Positions 48,150-60,039 of a DNA stretch of 64,000 nt are shown one piece after another. The stretch is from Xestospongia bergquistia (Eukaryota; Porifera; Demospongiae; Haplosclerida; Petrosiidae), in assembly GCA_963965975.1 (NCBI GenBank), contig OZ014411.1, positions 15,838,446 through 15,902,445 of the forward strand, in the 5' to 3' direction. The position numbers and the translations under genes are program-made. A model generated the notes under the pieces. That model did no database searches. It was not told where the DNA came from and saw only the letters and a list, made by a program, of their open reading frames with translations. The stretch's first letter is position 1. Each line of letters starts with the position of its first letter.

Positions 48150-48340
48150 GTAATAGAATTATTACTTTTGTTATTTTTGTAGTTTATATTTTGAATATGA
48201 AATCATCTTAAGTTTAAACAAATTCTACTAACTACACAAAGTGATATGAGCCACATATATTACCTGGTTGGCTTCCTATACTCTGTGTCCACTGTATATT
48301 AGTACTTGGCCCCACATGTTTATGAAACAGTCTGTATCTA
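48150..48340 (+). repeat. Orphan copy of the receptor 3' flank
   Basis: This is homologous to 54600-54785, directly after the stop of receptor 1, and to 63935-64000 after receptor 2. Shared words include CTACTAACTACACAA and CTCTGTGTCC. No receptor coding sequence precedes it here, so an earlier receptor copy was probably lost from this spot. Confidence 0.7.
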
Positions 48341-48448
48341 AGGGTCTATAAGCTTTCTGTAACAGTTTGTTGTTGTTAGGAATGATAGATCAAGAATAAT
48401 GTGAGAGTCAGTACATGTTCCTATTCTCCATTCATCCCTTTGTCTCTC

Positions 48449-50708
48449 TATGCATTCATCTTTCATCATTCCATCATGCATACCTGTATTAAAGCAGAAT
48501 CATCACTTTTCTGTAGCATCTTTCAAACCAAATCTTATCTAAAGTAAAATAGCAACTCCAGAACTACAAAGTAGAATGTTCATCTTCATATGAATGCATT
48601 GAAGTGAAGGATAATGTAAAACTGTATGCCAAAAGTATTTTATTACTATTGTTGAGTCAGGAATAAAATCAAAACTAGGTAGAGAAGATTAGTCACTGTA
48701 TATTCTTGATCATGTAGTAGATTTAGTTTAATGTATACACAGAGAAACATCATAGCTATGTGTAACAATCTTTATGATTGGTATCTGACAATATGTCGGG
48801 AACAATCAATCCCTGTAGAATAGTATTGCATGAGATATCATTTGTTAAGAATATATAGTTAGTATGGCAAATGATGTTACTTCTATCAAAGAGAAGAACT
48901 AATCCAATTTGTCTAGGAATGTGGATTTCTGTGTTTATATAATGTTAAATGGTTTACACTAAATGTTTTCCCTTTTTAAAAGTAAGTTTGTTGGCAGATG
49001 CGCAGTCTGTTGCTAGGTTTTGACCAATAATTTTATTGAACTGATTAGAAGTGCAAAGAATCACAACAAAAAGAACAAAAACATAGATAAAGCTCAAGAG
49101 AGGACAAGAAAAAGGTGACCTTAAAAACTCAAAACTCATCAACACCTAACTTAATTACATAAAGAATAATCAACACATACAGATGTACTTATTTCACAAC
49201 TGGCTAATTACATACAAGTAGAGTTATTAACAACAAAGCTTTCATTTTTCTGTAACTTATGATTCACATGCAGAAGTGGTATGTATTACCACCATTTGAA
49301 CAATAATGTCTAAACTTTCAATGATGAATGTATCAATTCATGTATGCTTAAGTTGATTTGTTGATTGATTAATGCAACAACTAAATCAGGATTGACAAAA
49401 TATTGTACTTTGATAACATCATACAATAATGACTTACCAACAAACCAGCATCCTGTCATATGAGGCAGATGCCATATATAGAGATGGAACATTGTTCTTT
49501 TTTCTTTTTTCTTTATTAACTTAACCACTATAGTATTTACCTCCAAGACTATAGGTTGCATTTTGAGGAGGTGAGTCTCAGAATTTCAAGTCCCATTATG
49601 TCATCTCTCATAATACCATCTCCCAAAATGTTAACCCCCACTATGTCAACTATCAAGAAAGTCAGTTTTATTATAAAAAGAAGTAGTTTGTTACATTACA
49701 ATAGTATTTATAATAATTCAAAATCCAATGTTATACAATATCCCAGCTATAATTTTTTACTGTTTTTAGCTGAGTTTGAGGTGTGATTGTTATCTCTTTT
49801 GTCGTCTTTTACAATGACATACTCTGTTATGGTCTTAGCTGGGCACAATCAATCAGAACATCTCCAACATTTTTTACCATCCTTTCCCTTTCTGATTGTC
49901 AATATCTATATCCTTCAATATCTATATCTTCCAAATTTGTGTGTATGCAAGCATAAACTGAGTAGACATTGCTAAAACTGCATAAACTGTTGCTTTTTTA
50001 TATGCTGAACTGTCTGACTTGATAAACTTACTTTGTGCTATTACATATTGTATTATAAAATGCATCAAAGTCCATAATGCTATAATACTAAAGTGAAGTT
50101 TATAGGGGCTGCCATTTGATCAAGTACTAGATGTACCATCAAGTTATCTAAAGCTAATTCTAAATACAGTAATGATAATTGGCATTTTGGGAGTTAACAC
50201 TTTGATAAGTTGACATTTTAAGATATGATATTTTTAGTGTTGACATTTTGGGAAGTAACTGTTGAAGATTACTTTTAATATTATGATTTTCATGTCATAT
50301 CCACTTTCAATAGTCTTATTTTGAGTAAGGAAAGTAGTGATTTTACAAAGTTTAAAAGTAGCTTCTCCTGTTTCCTGTCTCAAAGACTTTGTTCAAGTGT
50401 CTCTCTGAGCTGAATAACATTTCATACTATTTAGTGTTTATTATGTTTATTTTAATATTTTATTCGTTTATGTATACTATTTAACACTCCTATATAAACA
50501 CTGAAACTAGATTTTATGCTTTCATAGACAAATGTTCCAATAATAATAAACAATGACAGCTTCTCTTTGATAGAAATAAACAATTAGTTTCATATTATAC
50601 ATAATCAATTTACTTACATTGTTATTGTAAATAAATTTACATGACCTAACAATAACATGCATTTGATAAAAAAATCTTCTTTATTCAAACAAAGATTTTG
50701 CTTCAATA
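48449..50708 (+). repeat. 5' flank of receptor 1, duplicated at 57900-60039
   Basis: The duplication starts around TATGCATTCATCTTTCATC and matches 57900 onward at high identity. Two large differences exist. Positions 49141-49425 are replaced in the second copy by an ATAATGATAACATCAT tandem repeat (about 58650-58770). The second copy also has about 90 extra bases at 58216-58310. Several TTGACATTTTGGGA-like words lie in both orientations at about 49600-49650 and 50180-50260. No upstream exon could be supported. Confidence 0.85.
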
Positions 50709-53700
50709 ATGGCTTTGAAAATGGCCACATTAGCAGTGCTACCTCTATCTCTGTTATTTCTCAGTAGTTTTTGTTATGGAGATAGGAATCATACATATAA
50801 TGTTAACTCCTCCTCAGATTTAGAGAAGTATCTGTGTGATCATGACACAACATGGTCGTCTCAATATGTTGTGTTTTTGTTGAGCAGTTCTGTCAAATTC
50901 ACCATTTCATCTGGTAACTTTTGTCAAGTGACCATTGGCCATACTAGTAAAGTTGAAATATGCAGTGATTCTCCAACAGAGTCAGCTACAATAACTTGTG
51001 CTCACCATGTCTCACATTCTCTGCAGCCCAGAAGAGGTCTTCTTTTCTTAAACTCTACAGTCATTTTTAAACGATTGGTATTTAAGGATTGTGGTACGTA
51101 TCTTAATACCATACAAGATACTGCGATCACTGACTACCTCAACAGTTCTTCTCTTTATTACACTTCATTTCATGCTGCTGCATTAGTCTTCATTCATTGT
51201 CTGGTTAATATGACTCAAGTTAACATCTATAACTCATATGGGTTTGCTATGATTGGTGTAAATCTATATAACTCTACTATTGACAATGTTAGTATGTCTA
51301 ATTCATCTTTAAGTTTCGAAGCATACAACAATAACAAACAGAGTATTGGAAGTGGCCTTCTTCTTCATTACATAAACACAAGTGTCAACTCTATTGCTAT
51401 CTTTAACATACAGATCAAATATATAATTTTCTCAAATAACATTGAGTACAATACTCATTCTTGTCTTACAGACACCTACTTTAGTAAATATTCATCATTT
51501 GATGGGTCTACTCCAATTGTCAATGCAGCTGGACTAACAATACTTTACACACAACTGAATAGTGGGAAGGTGTCAATTCTTATAACTGAATCACATTTTA
51601 ATCGAAACGTTGGTAGTTTTGCAGGTGGTATGTTTGTTCTGCAATATCACACCTTTGCCACCACTAACACAACAATTACTAATACAGTATTTGATCATAA
51701 CATTAATATTGAGCATTGTCATGGAGCAGCTATTGTGTTTTATTGGTTATCATTTCAAGTATCTTCAAATCAAGAACATTTAGCACCACTTCATTTTTTT
51801 AACACGTCATTTTCAAAACACCAAGGTTTTTCAAAGACACTAATTAGTAATGCGGACTATGGAGCCATCTACATTAATGTTGTTAATCCTGGATTTGTTC
51901 AAATTCATATTGATTTTATATGCTGTAATTTTTATAAAAATTTTGCTGCAAATTCAGGAATATGTTTATATGCCAATGGACATGTTGACAATGCAGGCAA
52001 TGTCTCCATTACATTGGAGAGTGCTGTTGCTGTCAAGAATTCTCAAAATACTGGAATCCCTTTTGTATCATCAGCAGGTATTTTTTATTTCAACAGAGTT
52101 AACAGAGTTGAGATCACTGGGACATCCAAATTCAATAAAAATTATGGATCAGTTATAACGTCTCAAGATTCAAATGTTTATTTATCTGGTGAGTTAATAT
52201 TTCATGACAATCATGCCATGAGTGGACCAGCAATTAATTTAAGAGGTAACTGTCAGTTATACTTTATCTCTGGTGTTATAGTCAAGTTTATTGATAATTG
52301 GGCTCAGTTAGTAGGAGGAGCTATATATGCAGAAGGTGTTAAGAGACATAATAAATGCGTCATACAAATTGATTCCAATGTGTCTCAGATAGTGTTCTCA
52401 GACAATGAAGCAAGAAGAGCCGGAAGTTCAATATATGCTCACCCTATATTCTCATGTTATATCAACAATTCAAATTATGTTATGTCTCCCAATGAGACTA
52501 TGGCATACTATAACCAATACTTCAATTTCTATAGTTCTAAATCAAATACTACTTTGCTTGAGTTTTCAACAACTCCAGAAAATCTTAAAGAAGGTACAGG
52601 TGTAAATATTCCTCAGATTACATATCCAGGACAGAAAATTTATTACTGCATTTCAGCTATTGACACCCTTACCAGAAGTGTTTATACTACTATAGCAATT
52701 GAAATTGTCAGAAATCAATCTCAACCTAACATTTCAGACACTACCAAACTCTGGTTATCTTATGATGACCAAGAACAAGTAATACAAGAAAAGTCCAATT
52801 GCACTATCGTAAGTGTGACTGTTCATACAAATAACAAGGTTAATGTTATAGATGCAATGGTTGTCTTCTCTCTATACACACAATCAGCAATTCTAAAAGA
52901 GCATGTAAAAATACATCCATGTCCCTTGGGGTTTGAATTGAACAAAATAAAAGGCATCTGTGAGCTTTCATCTTCCTTTCGTAACTTGAAGATAAGTCAA
53001 CACATTTCATACACTATAACAAGTAACTTAACTAGTCAGCTGATAACAAGATTACCTTGGGCAGGAATAATTGAATATATGAATGAAACAAAAGGAAAAT
53101 TTGGTGTGTCACCTAGTTGTCCAATTGGATATTGTGACAACAATTATAGTCTAATCTATTTCTACAGTGGTGACTTATCATCTAATCAAAGTTTTAAGCT
53201 GTCAGATGGTATCACTGACTATCATCCACCATTGTGTTTATATCAACGTGAAGGAACATTATGTGGTAGATGTAGTGAGGGATTAAGTGTGGTATTTGGG
53301 TCTACAGAATGTCATAACTGTAATAATGCATGGTTAGCAACGATTAGTATATACTTAGTTGCTGGTCCCCTCTTCATTTTTCTGTTATATGCGCTCAGAC
53401 TTACATTAACAACTGGTACACTCAATGGTATTATATTCTATGCTCAGGCTTGTAATTGTGGTCTGCTTGACATAATAAGATATGCATATTACTACAATAA
53501 ATCTTCAATTGAGATGTTTTCTGGCGTTATAATTTTCTTTCTGCATCTTTTGAATCTTGATACTGTAAATATTTTTCCTTTATGTTTTTTCAATGGGATG
53601 ACAGAGTTATGGAAATCTGGTCTCAGTTTATTCTTTCCAATTTATTTGCTGACAATAGTTGTTGGCCTTATTATCTTTAGCCGTTTTTCCATAAGGCTTT

Positions 53701-54560
53701 CTAACAAAATATCTCACTCTTCAGTTCAAATACTTGTTACCATTGTACATCTATCCTTCTCTAACTTATTACTTCAGTTAATTAATGTATTAACTTATGC
53801 TGACGTTTATACATCTGATAATGTAGTTCGTGTTTGGTACTTTGATGGCAATGTCAAGTATGGAGGACACTACCATTGTATATTGATGATAGTGACCCTC
53901 ATTGTAGTTGTTGGTCTATTGTTACCATATATACTGCTACTCCTCTTTGCTAAACCACTTAGACCACTGGCATGTACCAACAAGTACTTACGTCCTCTTA
54001 TAGAAGCCATTCATGCTCCTTATAAGGAAGGTAAACAATATTGGTTTACATTACGTCTTCTGCTACTATGTGCTATGTATATAATATATACATTTTATAA
54101 AGCTAATGATGTTTATATCCTCTTTGTCACAACAAATACAATGTTGTTGGTATACATATTCTTCCAAGCTTATATCAAACCATTCAAAAATAAGGTGATC
54201 CATATTCTCGATAGTTGGTTGATGATGAACTTAGCTTTCATTTATCTTACCATTTGGTATTTTCTTATTAATAAAGAATTACTGGCTATTAAAATTTTTA
54301 GTTTTGCTTTTGTCTTTATGACATTGGTGACCTTCATAGCTGTCATAACCTATCACATACTCTGGGTCATGGGAAAAGACTACTGTGTAAAGCAATGGTT
54401 TCAATATAAATATGAGAAATTCTGTCAGTGGTACATCAAAGTATCATTTTCCTATACTCCTATACAAACTAACAGTCCATCACTACTTACAAATGCCAGT
54501 GGGTCTTTTTATGGATCATGTTCTGAGTTTAGAGAACCTGTTCTAGATCACAGTGATTGA
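50709..54560 (+). CDS. Receptor 1: 1283-aa beta-helix polytopic membrane protein
   Basis: This is an intronless gene. Residues 1-24 form a signal peptide (LAVLPLSLLFLSSFCYG). About 25-730 is an Asn/Ser/Thr-rich extracellular region with many N-glycosylation sequons and repeated short beta-strand turns (NVSMSNSSL, NTTITNTVF, AINLRGNCQLYF, GGAIYAEG), typical of a right-handed parallel beta-helix. About 730-875 is Cys-rich (HPCPLGFEL, SCPIGYC, LCGRCSEGL, ECHNCNNAW). About 877-1205 has nine or ten hydrophobic spans, starting ATISIYLVAGPLFIFLLYAL and followed by GTLNGIIFYAQACN. The tail of about 75 residues has basic then Ser-rich parts. This architecture (beta-helix plus Cys-rich hinge plus polytopic domain with a GTLNGxxFYA motif) is expanded in sponges and some protists. 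Its role is unknown; an adhesion or recognition receptor is a guess. The start is chosen because the signal peptide follows directly. Confidence 0.9.
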   Translation: MALKMATLAVLPLSLLFLSSFCYGDRNHTYNVNSSSDLEKYLCDHDTTWSSQYVVFLLSSSVKFTISSGNFCQVTIGHTSKVEICSDSPTESATITCAHHVSHSLQPRRGLLFLNSTVIFKRLVFKDCGTYLNTIQDTAITDYLNSSSLYYTSFHAAALVFIHCLVNMTQVNIYNSYGFAMIGVNLYNSTIDNVSMSNSSLSFEAYNNNKQSIGSGLLLHYINTSVNSIAIFNIQIKYIIFSNNIEYNTHSCLTDTYFSKYSSFDGSTPIVNAAGLTILYTQLNSGKVSILITESHFNRNVGSFAGGMFVLQYHTFATTNTTITNTVFDHNINIEHCHGAAIVFYWLSFQVSSNQEHLAPLHFFNTSFSKHQGFSKTLISNADYGAIYINVVNPGFVQIHIDFICCNFYKNFAANSGICLYANGHVDNAGNVSITLESAVAVKNSQNTGIPFVSSAGIFYFNRVNRVEITGTSKFNKNYGSVITSQDSNVYLSGELIFHDNHAMSGPAINLRGNCQLYFISGVIVKFIDNWAQLVGGAIYAEGVKRHNKCVIQIDSNVSQIVFSDNEARRAGSSIYAHPIFSCYINNSNYVMSPNETMAYYNQYFNFYSSKSNTTLLEFSTTPENLKEGTGVNIPQITYPGQKIYYCISAIDTLTRSVYTTIAIEIVRNQSQPNISDTTKLWLSYDDQEQVIQEKSNCTIVSVTVHTNNKVNVIDAMVVFSLYTQSAILKEHVKIHPCPLGFELNKIKGICELSSSFRNLKISQHISYTITSNLTSQLITRLPWAGIIEYMNETKGKFGVSPSCPIGYCDNNYSLIYFYSGDLSSNQSFKLSDGITDYHPPLCLYQREGTLCGRCSEGLSVVFGSTECHNCNNAWLATISIYLVAGPLFIFLLYALRLTLTTGTLNGIIFYAQACNCGLLDIIRYAYYYNKSSIEMFSGVIIFFLHLLNLDTVNIFPLCFFNGMTELWKSGLSLFFPIYLLTIVVGLIIFSRFSIRLSNKISHSSVQILVTIVHLSFSNLLLQLINVLTYADVYTSDNVVRVWYFDGNVKYGGHYHCILMIVTLIVVVGLLLPYILLLLFAKPLRPLACTNKYLRPLIEAIHAPYKEGKQYWFTLRLLLLCAMYIIYTFYKANDVYILFVTTNTMLLVYIFFQAYIKPFKNKVIHILDSWLMMNLAFIYLTIWYFLINKELLAIKIFSFAFVFMTLVTFIAVITYHILWVMGKDYCVKQWFQYKYEKFCQWYIKVSFSYTPIQTNSPSLLTNASGSFYGSCSEFREPVLDHSD

Positions 54561-57500
54561 GCTACTTTAACAAATTGAATTTATGTGTTATCTTTTTTTA
54601 ATATAATTATTATTTTATACTTACTATTGAGTAGTTTATATTTTTAAATCATATTGAGTTTAAGCAAATTTTACTAACTACACAAGGTGATATGAGCTGC
54701 ATATATTGCTTGGTTAGGTTCCTATGCTCTGTGTCCGGTGTAGCTAGGAAGTACTTTGCCACACATGTACATATATTTGAGTTAAATCTCATCCATAGTG
54801 ACAAGTACAGCTGTTATAACCTTTTGCTGATATTATCACATAGAGGATGATGACACAATGCAGATGTAAGTATAGTAAATACAGTGGTAAACGAGATAAA
54901 GGAGGATGTTGGAGGACATGAAAGATGAGATAACGTTAGGAAAGCTTAGGAGAGAGAATATACTAAGTTATACAAACATTTATTGAATAGTAAACTGACT
55001 TACAAAAAGATAACACACTTATTAGCTTCTACAATGACATAATCATGAGAATGTTTCAAATTTGTCTTGGGATTAGGACCTATACATGTACGAAATATAT
55101 GAACACGTATGAATGCATGTAAAGGTATAAGGTATAAAATGTTTATAATAATGACCAAAGTGGACAGAGATTGTGGGTGTGTTGATAATTTAAGTATCTT
55201 GATGAAGTATGTGGAAAATGAGAGATAATTAATTAAACAAAGTAGAGATGAATGAATAGTCTGGTAAGCCTCCAAATTTTGTGTGTAAGTGTATAATAAT
55301 AGTTAGTTATTTCACTTCATTAAATCTTCTGGACTATGACCATATTGCTATGTTGTTGTCTTAGCAATAATTAGTATTTTGGTCTAATTATTATCTTAGA
55401 ACAATATAGTAGGAGTTCCAACATATGCAACAATCACCAGACATGTTGTCTCCATGCAAAGGACTGGCCATACTACACTAGGATTCACTACCAATAGAAG
55501 CAGAAAAGGTAAGAAAGCTGTCCATGATAGTTATGAGTAGCTTTAACTGTTATGACAACTGACAATTCAGTTAACAATTTCATTTAGACACTGTAATAGA
55601 TTAATATTAAAATATATATACTAGTTGTTGGCTATGGATAGATAATAGTAAACTTGACTTTATAGTAAATATGTAGTTAGTCATGAATCATAAAAAGAAT
55701 CTTGCCATTTCTTTAGGTTTTGAATATAGACCTTTCTATACAATATTATATCAAGACAATTGTTCTGTAAGTATTTCATTACCACTTTGACAATAATTTA
55801 CAACAACTAAAGCAGAGATTCAAAAATTAATTATCTTTTCATTATACAGGAATGTACTTAAAGCATCTATCATTTTGTTACCACAATTGGGTCTAATTTG
55901 GTTGTTTGGATTGTTGGCAGTAAATGAAAACACCTCATTTTTTGCTTGAATACTTTAGTTTCTAGATAACGAGACTACTATCTGTCTATTCTCATTGTTC
56001 CTTACATATTAACTAAATATTATAGGATGCTGCAATCTTTTCTTACATATTGGCACAAAGTAAAAATATATGGTCTAAGGTCTCGTCTCAGCTCAAATGG
56101 ATTGAAAGATAGACTAACTTTAAAAATACATTATCTTATAAGATTGTAAGTAAATCCACTTAATTGTATATAGTATATATTTTACTTGCTTTATCTTAAC
56201 TATAGATATCTAGAGAAAAGTAGTCAACATTGAAAGGTAGCGAAAGTAAGGATCATTTTATAGTGAAAGTATGTACAATGATATGTGTGTAATGATGGTT
56301 ACGAAAGCTCTTGTCAACACTTGAGTGTGTTAGTGACTATTCTCTACTAGTTCTATGCTTTAGGGTTATATAAGGAAGCTTGAAGTGTAGGGCTATGGAA
56401 ATAATTGTATCATGATACTAGATGAACATAAATGTCATCAAAGCAGACACAAATGTCACTAGATCTTCTGTAGATAATCACCTATATCCATATAGCTATA
56501 CTAAAGGTTTCTCTATTAATAAGAAAATGGAAGATAGTTACATTACTACTGCTGTGGTATTATATAGTATGTCTGATAAATCTTAGAAGGCTCCTCCAAA
56601 AAATAGCTATGTTGATAGATGAAAGCCAGACAAAAAGAAAATAAATGATTCAGAATGTGAAAGCAGACAACAAGACTAAAGACAGTGAGAAAATAAATGT
56701 CACAAAGATGAAGATATTGTTTAATTTGATGTTTTAGATCACATTTTAATATGTAGTTATTATTTTAAATTAAGTATTTGTTGATCACAGTCTATTATTA
56801 GTAATCATCAATTATATATACTATATTTATGGAGTTGATGTAACAATGTTAACTCAATTAATCATGTACATGTACAATGTTATGTTACTATAGCAACATA
56901 TTGTTTATGAGCCCTTCAACTTTCAAAAATGAATTCTACTTTCAATTTTTATATTTACTAAAAGTTATACTATAAATACTTTTCATTTAATTAAATAAAA
57001 CATCAATAATTCATAGTAATATGATAGAGAAGGTATTTTTCTTCTCTAGTACTACTATCATAAAATGAAAAATTCTCAAGTTATATATATGGATGTAATC
57101 ATTGCAATGTTAAATATTATCTTTATTTAAAAAATAATTAAGAATGTATATGTCATTCTTTTTATGTAGGAGGAGACACAAGAGGTATTACACTATCATA
57201 TACCAACAACCTTTTTAAAGAAATTGATAATAAATATTTTATACACTAATATATGTATTGTGATATTTTATAATGATAAGTCAGAATTAATATATTTATA
57301 AAATAGTGTACATTAAATAATACTTTATAGAATATATCCTTGTAACATACTTGATAGATGATTTCATTAACAACAAGTATTCGTATACCTACAGCTAGAT
57401 ATCTTGATATTTGGTGTTAATGTTGCTTAAGAATGATATTTATTGAAGAGCTATATTGTGGTGAATGAGGACAAATATGATGGTCATAGCTTTTATTATA

Positions 57501-57899
57501 AATAATCCGACATATTCATAATAATTATTTATAGCCACATCACACTAGATCATTTATATCAATGTAATAATTATGTGAACATAAATATAATGTGGCAAAA
57601 GAATATGATGAGTTATAATTATGTCTTGAAGTAAATTGAATATGGATCTATGAATGACTATAGTGACATTATATGGCAGTTATGATAGATATTGCAATAA
57701 GTACATATAATGCATCTAAGTTTAAAATGCAATTATCAAAGATTAAATGGAGTTAGGAACTGTAGGACTGTAGGACCAGTATTCTCTACACTTTTAGGCT
57801 AATCTTACTGAGCATGCTCACTGCACTACACATGTGTTGACTAAAGAGCCATTACGATTATTATTCATTAATATTATTTGTACCCACACAATTTGGTCT
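54561..57899. other. Spacer between receptors, with Delta-flank fragments
   Basis: The first 220 bp are the receptor 3' flank. At about 55485-55640 a segment resembles the Delta first-exon end and intron start (AGAAGCAGAAAAG then GTAAGAAAG..TGTCCATGATAGTTATG). At 57540-57890 it repeats 38998-39330. No Delta coding exon was found between them. The similarity to the receptor 5' flank starts at 57900. Confidence 0.6.
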
Positions 57900-60039
57900 A
57901 TGCATCCATCTTTCATCAATCCATCCATGCATATCTGTATTAAAGCAGAATCACCACTTTTCTGTGGCACCTTTCAAACCAAACCTTATATAAAGTAAAA
58001 TAGCAACTCCAGAACTACAAAGTAGAATGTTCATCTTTATATGAATGCATTGAAGTGAAGGATAATGTAAAACTGTATGCCAATTTTTTTTATTACTATT
58101 GTTGAGTCAGGAATAAAATCAAAACTAGGTAGAGTGGATTAGTTACCGTACATTCTTGATCATGTAGTATATTTAGTTTAATGTATACACAGAGAAACAT
58201 CATAGCTATGTGTAACAAAGATGATAAAACAATATAGTTCGAAGTACACATCAAGGTGTGTGAGTTTGTTCTTGTGAGAAATAGCAGTGAAGAAGCTTCT
58301 ACCTCTCTGTGATTGGTATCTGACAATGTGTTCCTGTAGACTAGTATTGCATGAGATACCATTTGTTAAAAATAAATGATTAGTATTGAAAATGATGTTA
58401 CTTCTATCAAAGAGAAGAACTAATCCAATTTGTCTATGAATGTGGATTTTTATGTTTATATAATGTTAAATGGTTTACACTAAATGTTTTCCCTTTTAAA
58501 AGTAAGTTTGTTGGCAGATGCGCAGTCTGTTGCTAGGTTTTGACCAATAATTTAATTGAACTGATTAGAAGTGCAAAGAATCACAACAAAAAGAACAAAA
58601 ACATAGATATAGCTCAAGAGAGGACAAGAAAAAGGTGACCTTAAAAACTCATGATAGCATCATATAATAATGACTAATGATAACATCATATAATAATGAT
58701 AACATCATATAATAATGACTTACCATGATTAAAAACTCATGATAACATCATATAATAATGACTTACCAACAAACCAGCATCCTGTCATATGAGGCAGATG
58801 CCATATATAGAGATGGAACATTGTTCTTTTTTTCTTTTTTCTTTATAAACTTAACCACTATAGTATTTACCTCCAAGACTATAGGTTGCATTTTGAGGAG
58901 GTGAGTCTCAGAACGTCAAGTCCCATTATGTCATCTCTCATAATACCATCTCCCAAAATGTTAACCCCCACTATGTCAACTATCAAGAAAGTCAGTTTTA
59001 TTATAAAAAGAAGTAGTTTGTTACATTACAATAGTATTTATAATAATTCAAAATCCAATGTTATACAATATCCCAGCTATAATTTTTTACTGTTTTTAGC
59101 TGAGTTTGAGGTGTGATTGTTATCTCTTTTGTCGTCTTTTACAATGACATACTCTGTTATGGTCTTAGCTGGGCACAATCAATCAGAACATCTCCAACAT
59201 TTTTTACCATCCTTTCCCTTTCTGATTGTCAATATCTATATCCTTCAATATCTATATCTTCCAAATTTGTGTGTATGCAAGCATAAACTGAGTAGGCATT
59301 GCTAAAACTGCATAAACTGTTGCTTTTTTATATGCTGAACTGTCTGACTTGATAAACTTACTTTGTGCTATTACATATTGTATCATAAAATGCATCAAAG
59401 TCCATAATGCTATAATACTAAAGTGAAGTTTATAGGGGCTGCCATTTTATCAAGTACTAGATGTACCATCAAGTTATCTAAAGCTAATTCTAAATACAGT
59501 AATGATAATTGGCATTTTGGGAGTTGACACTTTGATAAGTTGACATTTTAGGATATGATATTTTTAGTGTTGACATTTTGGGAAGTAACTGTTGAAGATT
59601 ACTTTTAATATTATGATTTTCATGTCATATCCACTTTCAATAATCTTATTTTGAGTAAAAAAAGTAGTGATTTTACAAAGTTTAAAAGTAGCTTCTCCTG
59701 TTTCCTGTCTCAAAGACTTTGTTCAAGTGCCTCTCTGAGCTGAATAACATTTCATACTATTTAGGGTTTATTATGTTTATTTTAATATTTTATTCGTTTA
59801 TGTATACTATTTAACACTCCTATATAAACACTGAAACTAGATTTTATGCTTTCATAGACAAATGTTCCAATAATAATAAACAATGACAGCTTCTCTTTGA
59901 TAGAAATAAACAATTAGTTTCATATTATACATAATCAATTTACTTTCATTGTTATTGTAAATAAACTTACATGACCTAACAATAACATGCATTTGATAAA
60001 AAAAATCTTCTTTATTCAAACAAAGATTTTGCTTCAATA
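57900..60039 (+). repeat. 5' flank of receptor 2, duplicate of 48449-50708
   Basis: High identity to the flank of receptor 1 right up to the start codon. The left breakpoint is sharp: sequence left of about 57899 matches the Delta flank near 39391, and sequence right of it matches 48449 onward. A short TCTATGCA is shared at the junction. Confidence 0.85.

Noticed and set aside
49556-49975. Two small open frames upstream of receptor 1, repeated upstream of receptor 2 (58886-59305)
   Set aside because: They lie in the repeat-like CCCAAAATGT region. Their similarity follows from the recent duplication and nothing indicates a protein family.
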